This document shows positions 1 through 13,615 of a stretch of DNA of 64,000 nucleotides, piece after piece. The stretch spans positions 62,001-126,000 of the forward strand of contig JAGTJL010000031.1 in assembly GCA_020746875.1 (NCBI GenBank), written 5' to 3'. The notes beneath the pieces are model-generated. The model did not search any database, was not told where the DNA came from, and saw only the letters and a list, made by a program, of their open reading frames with translations. This DNA comes from Rhexocercosporidium sp. MPI-PUGE-AT-0058 (lineage: Eukaryota; Ascomycota; Leotiomycetes; Helotiales). Position 1 is the first letter of the stretch, and each line of letters begins with the position of its first letter. The translations under genes were made by a program, and so were the position numbers.

Positions 1-2617
1 TTGGCAGGATTACTTGGTGATTAGATTATGATATGTTCGTAGATTGGTGGTGACGATCAAGTCGGTCCGCGTATAGTCGAGTAACGAGCGTGTAGGTATG
101 TGGAGGTCAGAGTCGCTGTGGCAGTCGACGTATGTCAAAGAATCCAGAGGTAAAGTAATGAAAATAATGAAAGCGAGTGAGTGCCCGATGATGGATGGAT
201 GGATGGATGGATGGATGGATGGATCAATGAGCTGACTGGACGGGACGGGACAGGACAGGACAGGACATGCACAGATAGATAGGACAGGGCAGGGAGAGTG
301 AGGAGTGAGTGAGGGAAAGAAAGGAAAGGGTGGAAAAGAGGAGTGGGAAAGTGCCACCCGCCCGCACCCACCCACCGACTGTATGGAACGCCGAGTCGCC
401 TAATTTAATTGGTATCCTGCCTGCCTGCCAACCTTTTACTATCTTTTGCTATCTAGAAGTATACAGTACCGTACTTTCGCACTATATTATACCTTTCTTT
501 ACCGTATACAGTACTTTCGTACCTGTACCTTCCAAGTACCTCATCGCAGCCACCACCCATCAAATGCTCGTCCTAAAAGCGCCACGCCCGCGCCATCATC
601 CCATATCGTCCCATATCATCCCTTTTTCTCTCCTTTCCCCATGCCCATGCCCATGCTATGCTATACCATCCATGCATGCCATGTCATGCCACCATCCCAT
701 TCCCCCCTCCTGTTTCCTCTATCCTGCATCCTGCATCCCCATCCTCCATCCTCCATCCTCTCCCCTCCCTCTACCCTCCATCTCATCATCATTCATTCCT
801 TCGTTCAATCAATCATTCGCCACCCTCCGCGGCCACACACCTCGCAGCATACCCAAAAAGTCAAACCAACCAGCGATCAACGACAAACTCGTAAAGACTA
901 GAGCCAGAAGCCAGAGCGAGCACGTAAGCGCCAACCCAAACCAAACCCTCCCTCATCACCAACCAATCAACAAACCTCCTGGGTGCCGGTCGAAATAAAT
1001 CTAAGAAAAGACCTGCCGACCGGCTTGCATAATGGATCGTAAAATTTCCTCTTGGATTTTTCTCTTCCTACTACCTACCTAGGTACTAATCGGCCGGCAT
1101 CAGACGGCAACTAGAAAAAAACGATACTTACGCTAAACCCATCCCATCTCTTTCTCTTCGTTTCTTCCCCTCCCCCCCGGCAGCTCAGAGTGTCAGGGGT
1201 GGCCAATACGAGCCAAAATCAAGCAAGATAAGCTCGTGTCGCCCGTGTTTTGGTGTTGGGTCCCCGGTCGAGGAATGCACAGCTTCGACACTTATGCAGG
1301 GGTCGGAAGCACCGTTGACGCGTATCGGCCAATGAGATTTGTTGAAACAGCCAAGGGTGGACACAAATGGATCATGTTGCAGGACGATCTCCACGCCGGT
1401 GATGCGGTGGGCGGCGATAAGCCCAGCGCCAAGCCTCGTAATGGTGGGACTTGATTGGGTGAATCCCGGTTTTTCTTGTTGGTTCTAAGGGTGCTTTTAC
1501 GGGAGGGTCTTTCTTTCTACTTGTATGGGGGTTTCGAGATGACAGGATGGGACGAGCACCGAGGGGGTAGGTGCGAAGGTTCATAGGAAATGAAGGGGAG
1601 GCAACAAGCGACTGGGTCTGGTATGGGATGGCATGGGAAGTAGGAAGTAGGAAGTGGGAAGTGGGAATGCGAGATGGGAAAGGGAAGTGGGAAGGAATAG
1701 GGGTGGTGGGAGTGGTGGTGGCCATGAAGGGCAGCCCCATCGGAGGAAGGTATCGCTCGCATACGGCATTCCACGCCCACGCCCAGTGTTATGCCGATTC
1801 CGCCGCCGTTGGCATTCATTGCCTGAGATCCATCATTAATCATCTCATGCCAGTCCCAGTGCCAGTGTACCCTTCCTACTGTATGAAGTCCCAGTACCAG
1901 CCGTGCCACTGCCACTGCCACTGCCACCCACTGGCATGTTATTTTATTTTAATCCACTGCCCTATAGCCCAATAGCCCAGTAGCCATGGTCCCAATGAGG
2001 AAGGGAGGGAGTGAGTGAGTAATGTTACTTCTTTTTAGGTTACCTCCACCTCCCTTCCTCCCCTGGCTTCCCCAAAACAGTTAGCCTGGGTCTTGTAGCT
2101 GCTGCTTGCTGATGACCACCCACCCACCCTTCGACTTCTTTTCATTTTTCTTTCTTACCCAACCCCAACCCAACCCAACCCTTCTCATCCATCCTCCCTC
2201 CTTCCCCGTTCCGTCCTGGCGCGCTCCCGGTTCGACTCTTCCTCCTCTCCTCTCGCGCCTCCTCCCTTGCTTTGATTTCTTTTCAACTACCACTCGTTTG
2301 TTGTTCAACTACACTCACAATCGTTCATCCCATACACACGCATGCCGTCGTTCACGTAGCATCCCCCGCTCACGTAACACCACACACTCGTTTATCCCGT
2401 GATTGTTTATTCCACATCTCGTTACCTCCCTGCCCGTACCTATCTCCGTCGTCTGTATCGTCAATCCTACACGGACGCGGGTTCCCCGGAACGAACCGAC
2501 CGAATCGAGTACCCATACAATATTGTGTAATAAAGAAGAGAGAAGGAGAAAAACTCGAGAAGCACTACAAACGACCACCTGGGTAGGACAACAGGTCCGT
2601 CACACCAAATCGCTACA
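1..2617. other. Low-complexity upstream region of the GT2 gene
   Basis: No coding region is supported here. The stretch is built of short tandem and pyrimidine/purine-biased tracts: GGAT and GGACA repeats near 183-270, CATCC-rich DNA at 590-800, a GGAAGTA-type purine tract at 1640-1700, and TGCCAC repeats at 1905-1930. From about 2040 to 2617 the plus strand is C/T-rich, as fungal promoters and 5' leaders usually are, so this last part is probably promoter and 5' UTR of the glycosyltransferase gene. Several short open frames exist but they follow the repeats and have no protein-like composition. Confidence 0.5.
183..269. repeat. GGAT and GGACA microsatellites
   Basis: About eight copies of the tetranucleotide GGAT (GATG) are followed by GGGAC/GGACA pentanucleotide copies. 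Simple tandem repeat with no coding content. Confidence 0.9.
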
Positions 2618-5175
2618 ATGAACGGCCGCGATCACGATGTGTACGAGGAGGAGATGAAGGATATCAGAGGTCACCAACAATACAGCCAAAGAGAATCCTA
2701 TCACCAGGACCAACAATACCACCAGGAGCAGCAATATTTTCAGAACAACCAGCAACAACCATATGGCCTGAGCGCGCATCACCAGGATCCACACGCGATC
2801 AGTACAGACAATCTCATGCTACCTGAGCGGTTAAGTGCAATTGCGAGTCCAAGAGGGAGGAGGCCGGGTTATCCGGGTGCGCACGACTCAATGTCCTCGG
2901 CCTATGGGTGGAATGCAGAGTCAATTCCAGCTACACCTGTGGATTCAAGATCCACGACACCGACGTTTTCTCCGGTAAGTTTGCAAATACTATCAAACAC
3001 TTCCAAAGAAACCGGGAGCAAACTCTTGCTATAATGCAATTCTAGCAGAAACAACCAGCTAACAAGCCACAGTACAACAACGATTTCAATAACTCGAGAA
3101 GTTACCTCAGCACCACCACCCTCGTGAACAAAAATCTCAACGCCAGTGGCCACCTCTCCACCTCAACCTTCCCCTCGAAGCATTCCCTCGTCTCAGAAGA
3201 TTCCATCACGCGAGTCCATGACCGCGACGATGTCGAGCTATCCAAAGGCTGGCGTCGGTTCGTCTTCAAGTTCGTCCCTGTCCTCGCCCTAACCAACACA
3301 GCCCTCTACCTGGCCTACCTTGGCCTCCGTATTGCATGTGTCGTTCTTGCCCAGAGGAAATTCGGCATCATCTACCCAGGAGCATGGGTTTTCCTCGCTG
3401 TGGAAATCGTCGTCGCAATCCCATCGCAGATGCACAATTTCTGGACCATGTGGGCATTGAAGAAGAGAAACAGGCCTCAATTGAGATTGAACAGCGATGA
3501 TGTGCCAGGTGTCGATGTTTTCGTCACCTGCTGCGGTGAAGATGATGATGTCGTTCTCGATACTGTGCGAGCAGCTTGCGATCTAGATTATCCTCGTGAT
3601 AGATTCAGGATTATCGTTTTGGATGACGGCAAGTCTGCTACTCTCGAAGCTTCAGTTAACCAGCTGGGATACGTCTACCCGAACCTCTACTACATGGCCC
3701 GCACCAAAGTCAAGGGTGTACCACATCATTTCAAAGCCGGAAACTTGAACTACGGCCTCGAGCAACTGGATTTGTTACCTGGCGGTGCTAATGAGTTCAT
3801 GGCTGCCCTAGACGCGGATATGGTAAATACCCCCTCCCCCCTAGTTTAACCAAGCGAGCGAGAAACCTACTCTCAACCTCACCTCTCCATATTTATCCAC
3901 AAACTAACACCAATCTAGATTCCGGAACCATCCTGGCTCCGAGCAATCTTGCCCCATATGGTGCTCGATCCCAAACTCGCCCTTGCCTGCCCACCCCAAC
4001 TTTTCTACAACACCCCCGTTTCGGACCCCCTGGCTCAATCCCTGAACTTCTTCGTCCACGTTATTGAACCCATCAAGGACGCCCTAGGAGTAGCATGGTG
4101 CACTGGATCTGGCTACGTGATCCGCCGCGAAGCTCTCACTGAAATCGGAAATTTCCCCCTCGGCTCCCTCGCTGAAGACGTAGCAACCTCGACACTCATG
4201 CTCGGATGTGGCTGGAAGACAGCCTACATCCACGAACCTTTGCAATTCGGCACGGTGCCCGAAGATTTCGGTGGACATCTCAAGCAGCGAACGCGATGGG
4301 CCATCGGAACCATTCAAACGGCATTCAAGCTGAACTTCTGCCTTTTCGGTAAAGACGTCAAGATGATGAGCGGCGCACAGCGCTTCTCAGGTGCTCTCTA
4401 CGCCATCCTAGGAATGTTCACCATCCTCGTGACCATCTCCCTCTTTGCCATTCCCGTCGTGCTCGTATGGGGTAAACCCCTCATCGCCTATGCCGACCTC
4501 GAACAACTCCGCTGGTTGATCCGTGCCTGCTTCGCTGCATTCATGTGTAATCGCTTCTGCGAATTCGCGCTCTTCTCCCCAGCAGGCTACCACACCGGAC
4601 AGAGAGATAGTCGCTATCAACTCTGGATGTCCCCTTACATCTCCCTCTCCATCATCCGGTCCTTCATCCTCCCCACATGGCTCGGTGGCTCCGTCGTAGC
4701 ATTCAAGCCCACAGGCTCCCTCGGCAACGCCCTCAACGAGCGCGACCCGCAGAACAAGAAGAACATGCTCCGCCGCCTCTGGGCCATCCTCTTCAACTAC
4801 ATGGCCGTCTTCCACTTCGTCTTCGTCTACTTCACCCTCGTCGCCGTCGTCCTCACTTCCTACCGCGTCTTCTTCCCCCAGGGCCAGTCTATAAGAGATA
4901 TCTTCATCGGGCTCATTACACACGCTTTTTGGCCTCCTCTCACATTCCTCTTCCTCTGCTCTTCTCTCTGGACACCAGTCAGTTACGCCATTGACCCTCC
5001 CCAGATGCCCGAGCGCGAGGAGTTGCTTGTGAGAGATCAGAAGACTGGTGTTGCGCATCCAACGACCGCGAGTAAGAAGGTAGCGTTTGGTGGACAAGCG
5101 TTTTGGTTCGAGTTCTTGTATACAGGCAGTACGATTTACACAGGGCTGGTGTTTGCGTATAGTTTCTTCTTGTAG
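2618..5175 (+). CDS. GT2 family (cellulose synthase-like) membrane glycosyltransferase, hyphal growth type
   Basis: Three exons: 2618-2974, 3046-3822 and 3919-5175, all joined in phase 0, giving about 796 residues. The N-terminal 120 residues are disordered and Gln/His-rich. Two membrane segments follow, then the cytosolic catalytic domain with the family motifs: an Asp in VDVFVTCCGED, IIVLDDG, the DxD in AALDADM (about residue 376), the acidic LAEDVATS and QRTRW (the QxxRW signature). At least five hydrophobic segments close the protein. This matches the conserved fungal GT2 protein shown in Zymoseptoria and Fusarium to be needed for hyphal extension on solid surfaces; the polysaccharide it makes is not known. 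The first ATG after a CT-rich leader was taken as start. Intron 1 ends in a tandem CTAGCAG acceptor, so one Gln (residue 120) may be optional. Family assignment is secure; the biological role is by homology. Confidence 0.93.
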
Positions 5176-6652
5176 AAGGCTTGCGCTTACACTTGCTTTT
5201 AGCTTTGCATTCGGAATTCGGTGTTAGTGCGATAGATGAGAATTGGTGCGTTCGGGATCAGACGGAAGGAGAGGCTTGCGTTAGATGAGATGTAATGATC
5301 GACGAGACTAGATGAGATGAGACGGGATAATCTTTTTTGGTTTGCTTGTTAAATACTTAGACACAAAGGCTGCATCGCATCGCACGGAGCGAGCGAGCGG
5401 ACAAGGGACTGGTGGTGGGTGCATTTTTTAATTACACCGTTGGGGGTATTGACATATTTTTTTTTTTTGGTTGTATTTCTGTTGTAGGGATATATGGAAA
5501 TGGGCGTATTGCGTTTGCGTCTATATATATATACATAAATCGTTGTCTTCTATCTTGAGTCCTAATCTCTCCTGTGAAGTGGACAGCATGTTTGTATATA
5601 CGATTTGAGATTGAAGATTGAAGGGGGAAATTGGAGAAATTTAAATACATAACCTTGGATACATGTACGCTCTTCTAAATAAGTGATTGGAGTGATTGAG
5701 TAAGTGAGTGACTTGAACTATTCGTATATATATATGTATGTATGTGTACTGTCCGTGTTAATATATTTCTGTTCTTAATTCTCGCTCCCTCTCCCTCTCC
5801 CTCCCCAAACCTTCAATTTCAACCACCCCTCCCCCGCCCTCACTCAAGTGTACTTCCTTGACTCCCTTGACTTCCTTAACTAACCGACTGACTGACTGAC
5901 AGACTGACTGACGTCCTTCCTTCACTGTAAATAAAAAACAGTCCGTGAACTCCTCACGTTTCTTAATTCTTCTCCTTTTTTTTATCTTTTCCCCGCAGGG
6001 TTGGGTTAGGTTGGGTTGTTAAAGGGAGATACTGATTGTGGCTGGCTGTGGATGGGGTATGGTGCCGTATAGTATTATATAGTATAGTACAGGGGGGTAG
6101 ATGTGTAGGGAGGGGGTAGAGAGGGATGTATGTATATCCAGCTATGGTACTGTAATATACTGTACTGCACTGTACTGTAGTCGCTGCTTACTGTTCTTCG
6201 ACTCTTCGATACTCTGGCAGTAGAGGAACGTTGTGGGTAGGTTGTGAGTGTGTCCGGTTGTTGGTGGTGGTGACATTTTATTTGTATCTCTCTTTTCCCC
6301 CTTCAGGACTGCACAAGAGCAAGCTAGATGTAGATGTGTTGAGGTAACTGAGGTAACTGAGGTAACGCAACTAGAGGAATCTAGAGGAGTTGCAGAAGAC
6401 TCGCCGTGTTAGTATATTTGTAGATAGATATATAGCCTTGATTAGATGGCGGGGAGGTGATTTGAGCGACGCACCATCCTCCTCATCATCATCAACAAAA
6501 ACGCATTTCGTGATCATGCATTCACAACTAATTATATAACAGAACGAGCGACATGGCCTTTCCTTAACTACATGATTCCTCAACCCCTCCCATCACGTTA
6601 TAATTTTTTTCTTCATTTCAGACTTTTGGCGTGTGCCTCGAAAAGAAAAGAA

Positions 6653-6672
6653 CCCCCCCCCCCCCCCCCCCC
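6653..6672. repeat. Poly-C tract (C20)
   Basis: An uninterrupted run of 20 cytosines. Length may be unreliable because such runs are hard to sequence. Confidence 0.9.
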
Positions 6673-7011
6673 TTTTTGAATCTAGCCAAGCATCTTTTCT
6701 TTCTAACCTTCCCTTCCCTTACTTTCTTAAAGACACAGACATAAAGACATAAAAAACAGGACTCTCTCAAAAGTTAAATACTAAAAGTCATCTCTTACCT
6801 CTAAGTTTGAACCTTCACTTCACACCTCAAGCTCCGCTCTAACAGGGAATCTCAATAATCGATACCACCTCTCCCTATAGTCCTCTTTTCCAAAATCTAG
6901 AATCCAGAATCTACAGCTATCGAAAAGGAAAGAAAACAAAATAAAGATAAATAAATAGAAAAGTGGGTATATAGAAACTCGATTATAGCACCGCAACTCC
7001 ATCATATGATA

Positions 7012-7050
7012 CCCCCCCCCCCCCCCCCTCCTCCTCCTCCTCCTCCTCAC
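7012..7050. repeat. C17 tract followed by CTC trinucleotide repeat
   Basis: Seventeen cytosines run directly into about seven CTC/TCC units. Confidence 0.9.
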
Positions 7051-7577
7051 TAAATAACTTCCAACTAATATCCATCTATCCATCTTGCAGTTCGTCTAAA
7101 CCATCATATAGTATCACTCCCCTCCCCCTCTCGCGTCTTAGTATATGAATATTTCAAGTGTTTCGACGCTGCGTCGGAGGCAAGAGAAAGAAGGAAAGAA
7201 GGAAGGAAAGAAGGAAGGAAAGAAGAATGTACATCGCGCTCTTCGCTGACGTATCTACGGGGAGATTTATAAAAGTATGCTGGTCGGGAGGATGAGAGGT
7301 TTCGAGCGTGTGATGTGTGGGTTGAGGCTCTGATTGGTGGGGGAGTGGGAAAAGAGTTTCGCTTTTTAAAGTAGGCTAAAGTAGTGTTTAAATACATTTC
7401 GGAGACGGAAGGCTGGGAGTTTGACATCTAGAAGGTTGAGGTATTGAAGGGGTTAACTTTTGGATTGGGCGATCTTCCAAGGAGGAGTGATTGAATGTCT
7501 CAACTTTGAACTGGTGAAATATTCCCTGTTGATGCTTTGGTTGGTGGTGCTGGTATAGAGATCGTGCAGCACGGGCC

Positions 7578-7593
7578 GGGGGGGGGGGGGGGG
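7578..7593. repeat. Poly-G tract (G16)
   Basis: An uninterrupted run of 16 guanines in non-coding DNA. Confidence 0.9.
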
Positions 7594-9758
7594 ATTATTT
7601 GGTCTGGAGCTTTTCGTTACCCAATGAACTTGAACTTAGACTTCAATGGCTTGTTTTATCTTTGCCTTGAAAGCAGAATGCTTGAAGATGCGAGATATCT
7701 CGGAGATTCTCTTGCGTTCAGGCAGCTATTTGAAGCAATTACAAAATAGCTTTGAGTACTTCATTTTTGCGTACTTCATTTCGTACCTGCGTGTTGTGAA
7801 ATCTTGGAATTATCCACAGCTCCTACCTACCTTGAAATTCAAATAGGCGGGAAGTGTTTAAATTGATGGGAAGTGATTGAAACCCGGTCAGTTAATTGCC
7901 ATAAAAAACTTACGAAGCAGTATCGCGCAACCTTGTAATTTTCAAACACCTAAGTCTTAACTCATATAGTATTCAACAATATACCAAACAGCTAAAGCGT
8001 CAGATAATCTTCCCCGGCTCAACTTCCAGATTGGTATCTTTACATCGTAACTTTGTGGAGGTGTCTTTCGAGCTTCTTGTATCCGTATCCATATCGCACT
8101 TTCCACCACTTCCTCGCCTTCGAAATTAAACACGCATCTCTCTCTCTAAGAAGGCCAAATCCGGAATCGAAAGGATTTCTTCGCTGGGATATGTCAGACT
8201 GAACCCGTGCTAGGCCGTGCCTTTCGTTACGCCCTTGTTGACCCTCGCTTAGCAACAAGCAGCAGTTAGAATAATAAATATAGCCTCAAAGAGGTTCGTA
8301 AGTATAGCTTGGCTCATGTGTAGTTAAGTTATTCAACTGCCTTACCCCGCTATAAACATATGCGAAAGCTGACGGATCTCAAGGTTGCATTCTGGGAGAC
8401 TCTTACCATAGATGGCTAGCCTGGTCTTATAGCTAATACATTACAGTACCTTAATTGGGGTACCGCTCCTACGGGTGAGCTGAGACAATACGTTCTTGGA
8501 TTGCAGGCCATTTTGCGGGGATCCTTGCCGTGGGAACCTGTACCCTAGTCCCTTGGATTAAGTTGTGCCAAGTGTACTCAAACTACATCATATGGAGACA
8601 AGGTTATGTCGTAGATGTACGACGGCTAGGGCAAACTAAGTACGGACGTCACAAGCCCCAAGGGGAAGACAGAGCTGTGAATGTTCCGTTCCCTGCCAAT
8701 GGACAAACCAGCAACGCAAGACGACGTGCATATCTCTCCTAAACTGCACATTCAAACAGCTAAAGTAAATTTTACTCGGATTTTCTTCATGAACTTAACT
8801 TCATTTATGATATTAATCTTGAACGCCCTAGAAGAATAGCACGACGAATATCAAGTGCCGTGTATAGGGTGATATTCAGTTGCTCGGAACCAAGTTTGAA
8901 TAATGTTGGGCCAACTTGGCCGCTTCTCCACCAATCACGGCAAAGCTAAAGCTCGGAACCACATTCCCATTCAGCATCAGTCTTGCTGGTGCGGAAGCTT
9001 TCTCATTTAGTCACGGTACGTCTCTTTCCCTTTGAACGCTAGAAATGGTGTCTAAATATCGGAAGTTGTAGTGGGCTATTTCAGAATAACCTAGATCCCG
9101 TCTTGATTTCTCCTCTCACAATCTGGTAAACCCGGTCATGGTACCCAAATTGCGATAGGCGTATATCCACAACAGAATCTAAAAGCAATTGGCGCAAGGC
9201 TAGTACGGTTGCGTAGTCTGGCTAATTGCATGTTGGTGTATTTTATCGTTAAGCTGCCTCGATACACTGGACCAAAATTCTTCCATTTAATTGAAAAGAG
9301 GGGTGCACTTGCCTACCCCGCTCTAAAGCTATTACCATGCTAGATTGTTTACCACTCAGCGTCAAAATACTTAATAGGAAAGGTTATTATAATTTTCCGT
9401 AGCCGAAATTGAACACTTTAATACCGTCTAGTTTATATTAAATCCCCGTCGGAGAAACAAATATGTTAGGTCGTGACTTCAATATTATTTAACCGTTAGT
9501 TCTTGCTAAAAGCGTACCTGAGGTGGCCATGAAACCAATGCATAATCAAGCGGAAAGTCAATTCTTCTATTTGCGCCAATCATCGGCATATTTATCTAAG
9601 CTAATCAGGTAGGCAGGCGAATGACATTAGATGAACAAGTTTGAATTGATTTCAATGACGATTTCTATGACAGTCAAAAGGAAAAGGCCACCCAACAAAA
9701 AAGGATCTGTCTGCATGCCTTTTCAAAATCCGATTCAAATTCCAGATACACGGCCACG

Positions 9759-12005
9759 ATGAAGTCTTCGTTGCATCTCCTTGCGTGGTGTGCGACGTTT
9801 CTGAGCACGCCTACATCAGCTATCAATTTCTACGTGTCACCTCGTGGTGCCAACAGCAATGCCGGTACATCTGCAAGCCAGCCTTTCCTGACCCTGTCCG
9901 CGGCACAGCAGGCTGTTCGAAACCAGATTGCAACATCGATGACGGAGAACATCACCGTCAACCTGGATAGCGGCGTCTATTTCCTTTCGGCTCCACTGAG
10001 TTTCACTTCTCAAGACTCGGGGAGAAATGGATTCTCTGTCAACTGGGTGGGATCAAGTGCAACGGTATCTGGCGGTATCAAAGTCACTGGTTGGACAGCT
10101 GGGTCCAATGGCATATACTCTGCCAATGTTCCGGCTGGTACAAAATCACGCAACCTCTACGTTAACGGAATGGCTTCCAATTACGCGAGGAGAAAGATCG
10201 CTAACCGGAAGGATTTCACATTCACTAGTACTTCTATGAAATGGTCGTCATCATCCTACGACTGGCTCATGAATACCCAGGGAATTGCTAATGCGGAAGT
10301 CCGTTTCATCAACTCCTTCACGGACCGATATGCGCCGATTCAGTCCGTTGGAAATAGAGAGCTCGTCATGAAACAAAATTGGTGGTTCAATAACAATTGG
10401 GGCTACGATACCGTTGCTAAACCAAACGCGGACTTTGGAGTCTGGGTGCAGAATGCTCAAGCTCTATTGGCTGAGGGAGGCCAGTTCTATCTCGACTCAA
10501 GCGCAGGAAAAGTGTATTACAAACCTCTGAATGGGGAGAATATGGCTACAGCTGAAGCATATCTTGCTACTCTAGGTACGCTCGTGTCGGTTGGTGGGAC
10601 ATACGCAGATCCAGCGCATGATATTTCATTTACAGGGATTAGCTTTGTGAGATTCCATCTAGCCCCTACTTAGCAAACCGTTGATTATGCTAATTCTTGA
10701 ATTTAGGCACACACTACTTGGATACAAGCAACAGATAAGGGCTACGTTGATCAGCAAACTGGTGGTTATATCTGCGAGGACAAGACTTACACTCCTTCAA
10801 ACTTCGAATCCGCGCGGCCTTGGTGGTGCCAGATGCCTTCAGCCATCCAAGTCAGCGCGGCGAAAAACATCTTATTCTCAGGTGGAAGCTACACGCAGCT
10901 TGGTGCGGGAGGCGTGGGCATAGGCAATGACCAAAATGCACACGTCTCAGGAGTCGGACTTGGTGCTAGTTATGTTTCCATCAAGGACGGATATTTCAGC
11001 CAAGTCATGGGCAACAGTATCACTGCAGGTGGAATCAGGGCTGATGCTCACCACCCTAGCGATACCCGCATGCTGAACACACACATTGAGATCTCTAACA
11101 ACATATTTTACAACGTTTCTTCACTCTTCAGCTCCACCGTACCGATATTTGCTAGTTACGTCCAGTATTCTACCATCTCACACAACGACATCAACATTGC
11201 CCCCTATTCCGGCATCTGTCATGGGTTTGGCTGGGGTTCAAATGACGCTGGTGGCAGCTCAGAGTATACCAATCGCGGTCTCTACAACTACCAGCCTAAA
11301 TATAGTACCCCGACTATTTCGCAGAACAATGTCATTGACGGTAACCTACTCCACCGCTACGGACTTTCTCATACGGATCTTGGAGCTCTCTATACACTTT
11401 CCAAGAGCCCGTCTACGATTCTCTCGAAAAATTATGCCTTCGACTCGAGCGGCTTCGGGGCGTATACAGACGAAGGCTCGAACTCGTACACAATTTCCGA
11501 TAATGTGCTTCTTTCTAATGGTATATGGAGCGCAGTGAATGGCGTCAATACGGCAAATAACACCTACGTCGGTAACTACGGCAAGTCGGGAGGCGGACGT
11601 ACCGGCAATAGCATCATTTCGGACTTATCGCAAGCTTCAGTATCAGCTAAGAGAGCGGCATATAGAGCTGGTGTTCTACCAGCGAAGCGCAGTGGTCGCC
11701 AGGTCTCGAATGCGGACATTCCCGATGGAGCTGTCAGTATCGGCTCGCAGAACGGAAATCTCGCCATCACCGTGGACAACTTCGATGATAGTGCATTCAC
11801 TAGTGTTACCTTCACGGTCACAGCAGGCAATAACGCTCTCACGGCAGTCAATGTCCCGAACACAATTCAGGCCAATGGAGCTAGTGTTGCCACTTACAAG
11901 GTTGCTGGAACTAATCGACCGAGTGTCTCAGTGACGGTCAGGTACACAAACGGACGAACGGGAGCATCGAAGACCCTCACAGCTTCTGGCCAGCCAACCA
12001 TTTAG
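9759..12005 (+). CDS. Secreted right-handed beta-helix protein (pectin-lyase-like fold)
   Basis: Two exons, 9759-10646 and 10707-12005, joined in phase 0 across a 60-nt intron (GTGAGA...TTTAG), giving about 728 residues. The N-terminus is a typical signal peptide (basic start, hydrophobic core, STPTSA cleavage region), so the product should be secreted. The mature protein begins with FYVSPRGANSNAG and PFLTLSAAQQAV, the opening seen in many parallel beta-helix carbohydrate-active proteins. SGGIKVTGW and LYVNGM follow, as in bacterial beta-helix glycosidase-like proteins such as GH141 relatives. The middle has repeating N-rich turns (SNNIFYN, SHNDI, SQNNVID) expected of helix coils, and the last 95 residues look like a small Ig-like beta domain. 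Substrate and catalytic residues cannot be assigned from sequence; a plant or fungal cell-wall polysaccharide is an inference. Confidence 0.85.
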
Positions 12006-13615
12006 TGCTATATTATGTGGCCTCCAATGTGTTCAAAGCAGACTAGGGTCAAGACTACATCTGCTCGGAGAAATTCAACGGATCAGCTTTGTGTACTTCA
12101 AGACCCTGCCGAATTACAATTTCCTAGCTAGCTCGAGGCATAGGGGACAGAGATGGCGATAACCTCAGGGCCGTAGCGCCAAAAAAAAAAAAGGTTGTAT
12201 TATAGGTCCATGCTTTTCAAAATCATCGATGTTTTAACTCATACAAAATAGTTAGAATCGTATCTAGCGCCCCTTACTAAACCACCTCCCCAGGCTCCCA
12301 AAACCCTCCCCCGCTCCCTCGGGATGCTTGCTTCTTAAGTTTACAAAATATCTCTCAAGCTGCTTTAATTGATACTCGTATGATTCAATCTCCTCAACAC
12401 TTCATCATACCTGAAAACCTTCTTGAGCGGCAAACGGGCTGGTCTGGTGTAGTTAATGTAATCTGATCCCAGATTATTCATTCGATTTTCAGATGGATCT
12501 TGATTGTTGTCTTCATTTTTTCGGGATCGAGGAAGTCTGTTGCAGGTTTGTGGCTTGAAGCCATTTTCAAACAACTTTGTCCGGGTTGCTGCGAGGCTCC
12601 GAGGATCTTGGTGGGAATTGCAGTGGTTAAGGAACCAATGCTTTCTAGTAGATTGTTTGATGTGTGTTCTGTACTCTCTTTTTGTTGCAATAAACAATAT
12701 ATTGGGAGAAGCAGAGCATTTGATAAGATATTAATAGGCTTCTGAAAAGCGTTGAGACTTATTCACTGCTATGTTTACGCCACTCTTACATTCACTTTCA
12801 TGAAATGTGCTTCCCAGCACTCTCTTAGAATGACATCAAAAGATCCTAGACTGACTAAAGAATAGTCAGTGTAGCCCTTTCCAATGCATAGGCTTTGTCA
12901 AACAATGCAAAAACCACGTGTCACCGTGGCGCCTTTGTTTACTCTCGCTTAGCAAAAATGGCAGGTCGAAGAATGAATCTGAAAATATTCCTAGTTCACC
13001 ATAAGGAATTATCCGCATCCAGAAATAGCCCTTATAGATACCCATTTATACAATAACATTTTATCTTTCTTCGTTACGCCTATCAGGGTGATGTCTTCCT
13101 CAAAGAAACGTGGCTAGTATGCAAACGAAGCATTTATTGACTCAATGATTCACGGCCAGCACGCGACAATCTATCGATAGCAATCAATATTCACAGTCAC
13201 AAATACGCGTTATAAATCTCACAAGTCTCTGAGAAACTGACACTGATTGAGTTCTTCAACCCGACAGCCGTCTACCATCTCAGAACGGCATTCAAAGACT
13301 TCCCCTTTTTGAACCCCATAATCAGAAGCAAGGACTCGGATAGTGCAGCAGACACAATGCCAACTACAATAAAACTCCACTCATTCATTCGAAATCACTT
13401 CATACATATCCTCATCTACCAGATCTCCATGTTCACACTGCTATTCCTGTATCTTAGCCTCCATAGTCCTTCACATCAAGGCAAGCTATAATATCTTCCC
13501 TTGCGTCGCTCAACCCTTTACCTACTCCCACTCGAGTTTCCCTAGAATCTCTCAACTTTGAACTCCAAAAAAAAGTCAGCGCAAAAAGCCAGCGTAGACC
13601 AGACTAACACACTAG
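12006..13615. other. Intergenic region between beta-helix gene and TM2 gene
   Basis: No gene is supported with confidence. A 13-A run lies at about 12180. Open frames of 70-110 codons around 12365-12745 occur on both strands over the same bases and none is protein-like. The 13309-13488 frame starts with ATG and encodes a hydrophobic stretch (HILIYQISMFTLLFLYLSL); it could be the first exon of the TM2 gene but no donor site puts it in phase with the next exon. Confidence 0.4.

Larger units (their letters stand above)
5176..9758. other. 4.6-kb intergenic region, microsatellite-rich
   Basis: I see no convincing gene. The 3' flank of the glycosyltransferase contains GACT repeats (5885-5910), short TATA runs, a C20 tract at 6653-6672, C17 plus CTC repeats at 7012-7050, a GAAG/GAAAG tract at 7186-7232 and a G16 tract at 7578-7593. 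Open frames of 60-107 codons occur but none has protein-like composition or recognisable motifs. The last kilobase is presumably the promoter of the beta-helix gene. Confidence 0.5.

Noticed and set aside
309..998. Plus-strand open frame of 229 codons in the first kilobase
   Set aside because: It runs through CATCC-rich low-complexity DNA, is full of Pro/Ser/His from the repeats, and overlaps other equally long frames. No motif or splice context supports it.
4408..5097. Minus-strand 229-codon open frame
   Set aside because: It is the antisense shadow of exon 3 of the GT2 glycosyltransferase, with the acidic composition that shadow frames of membrane proteins usually show.
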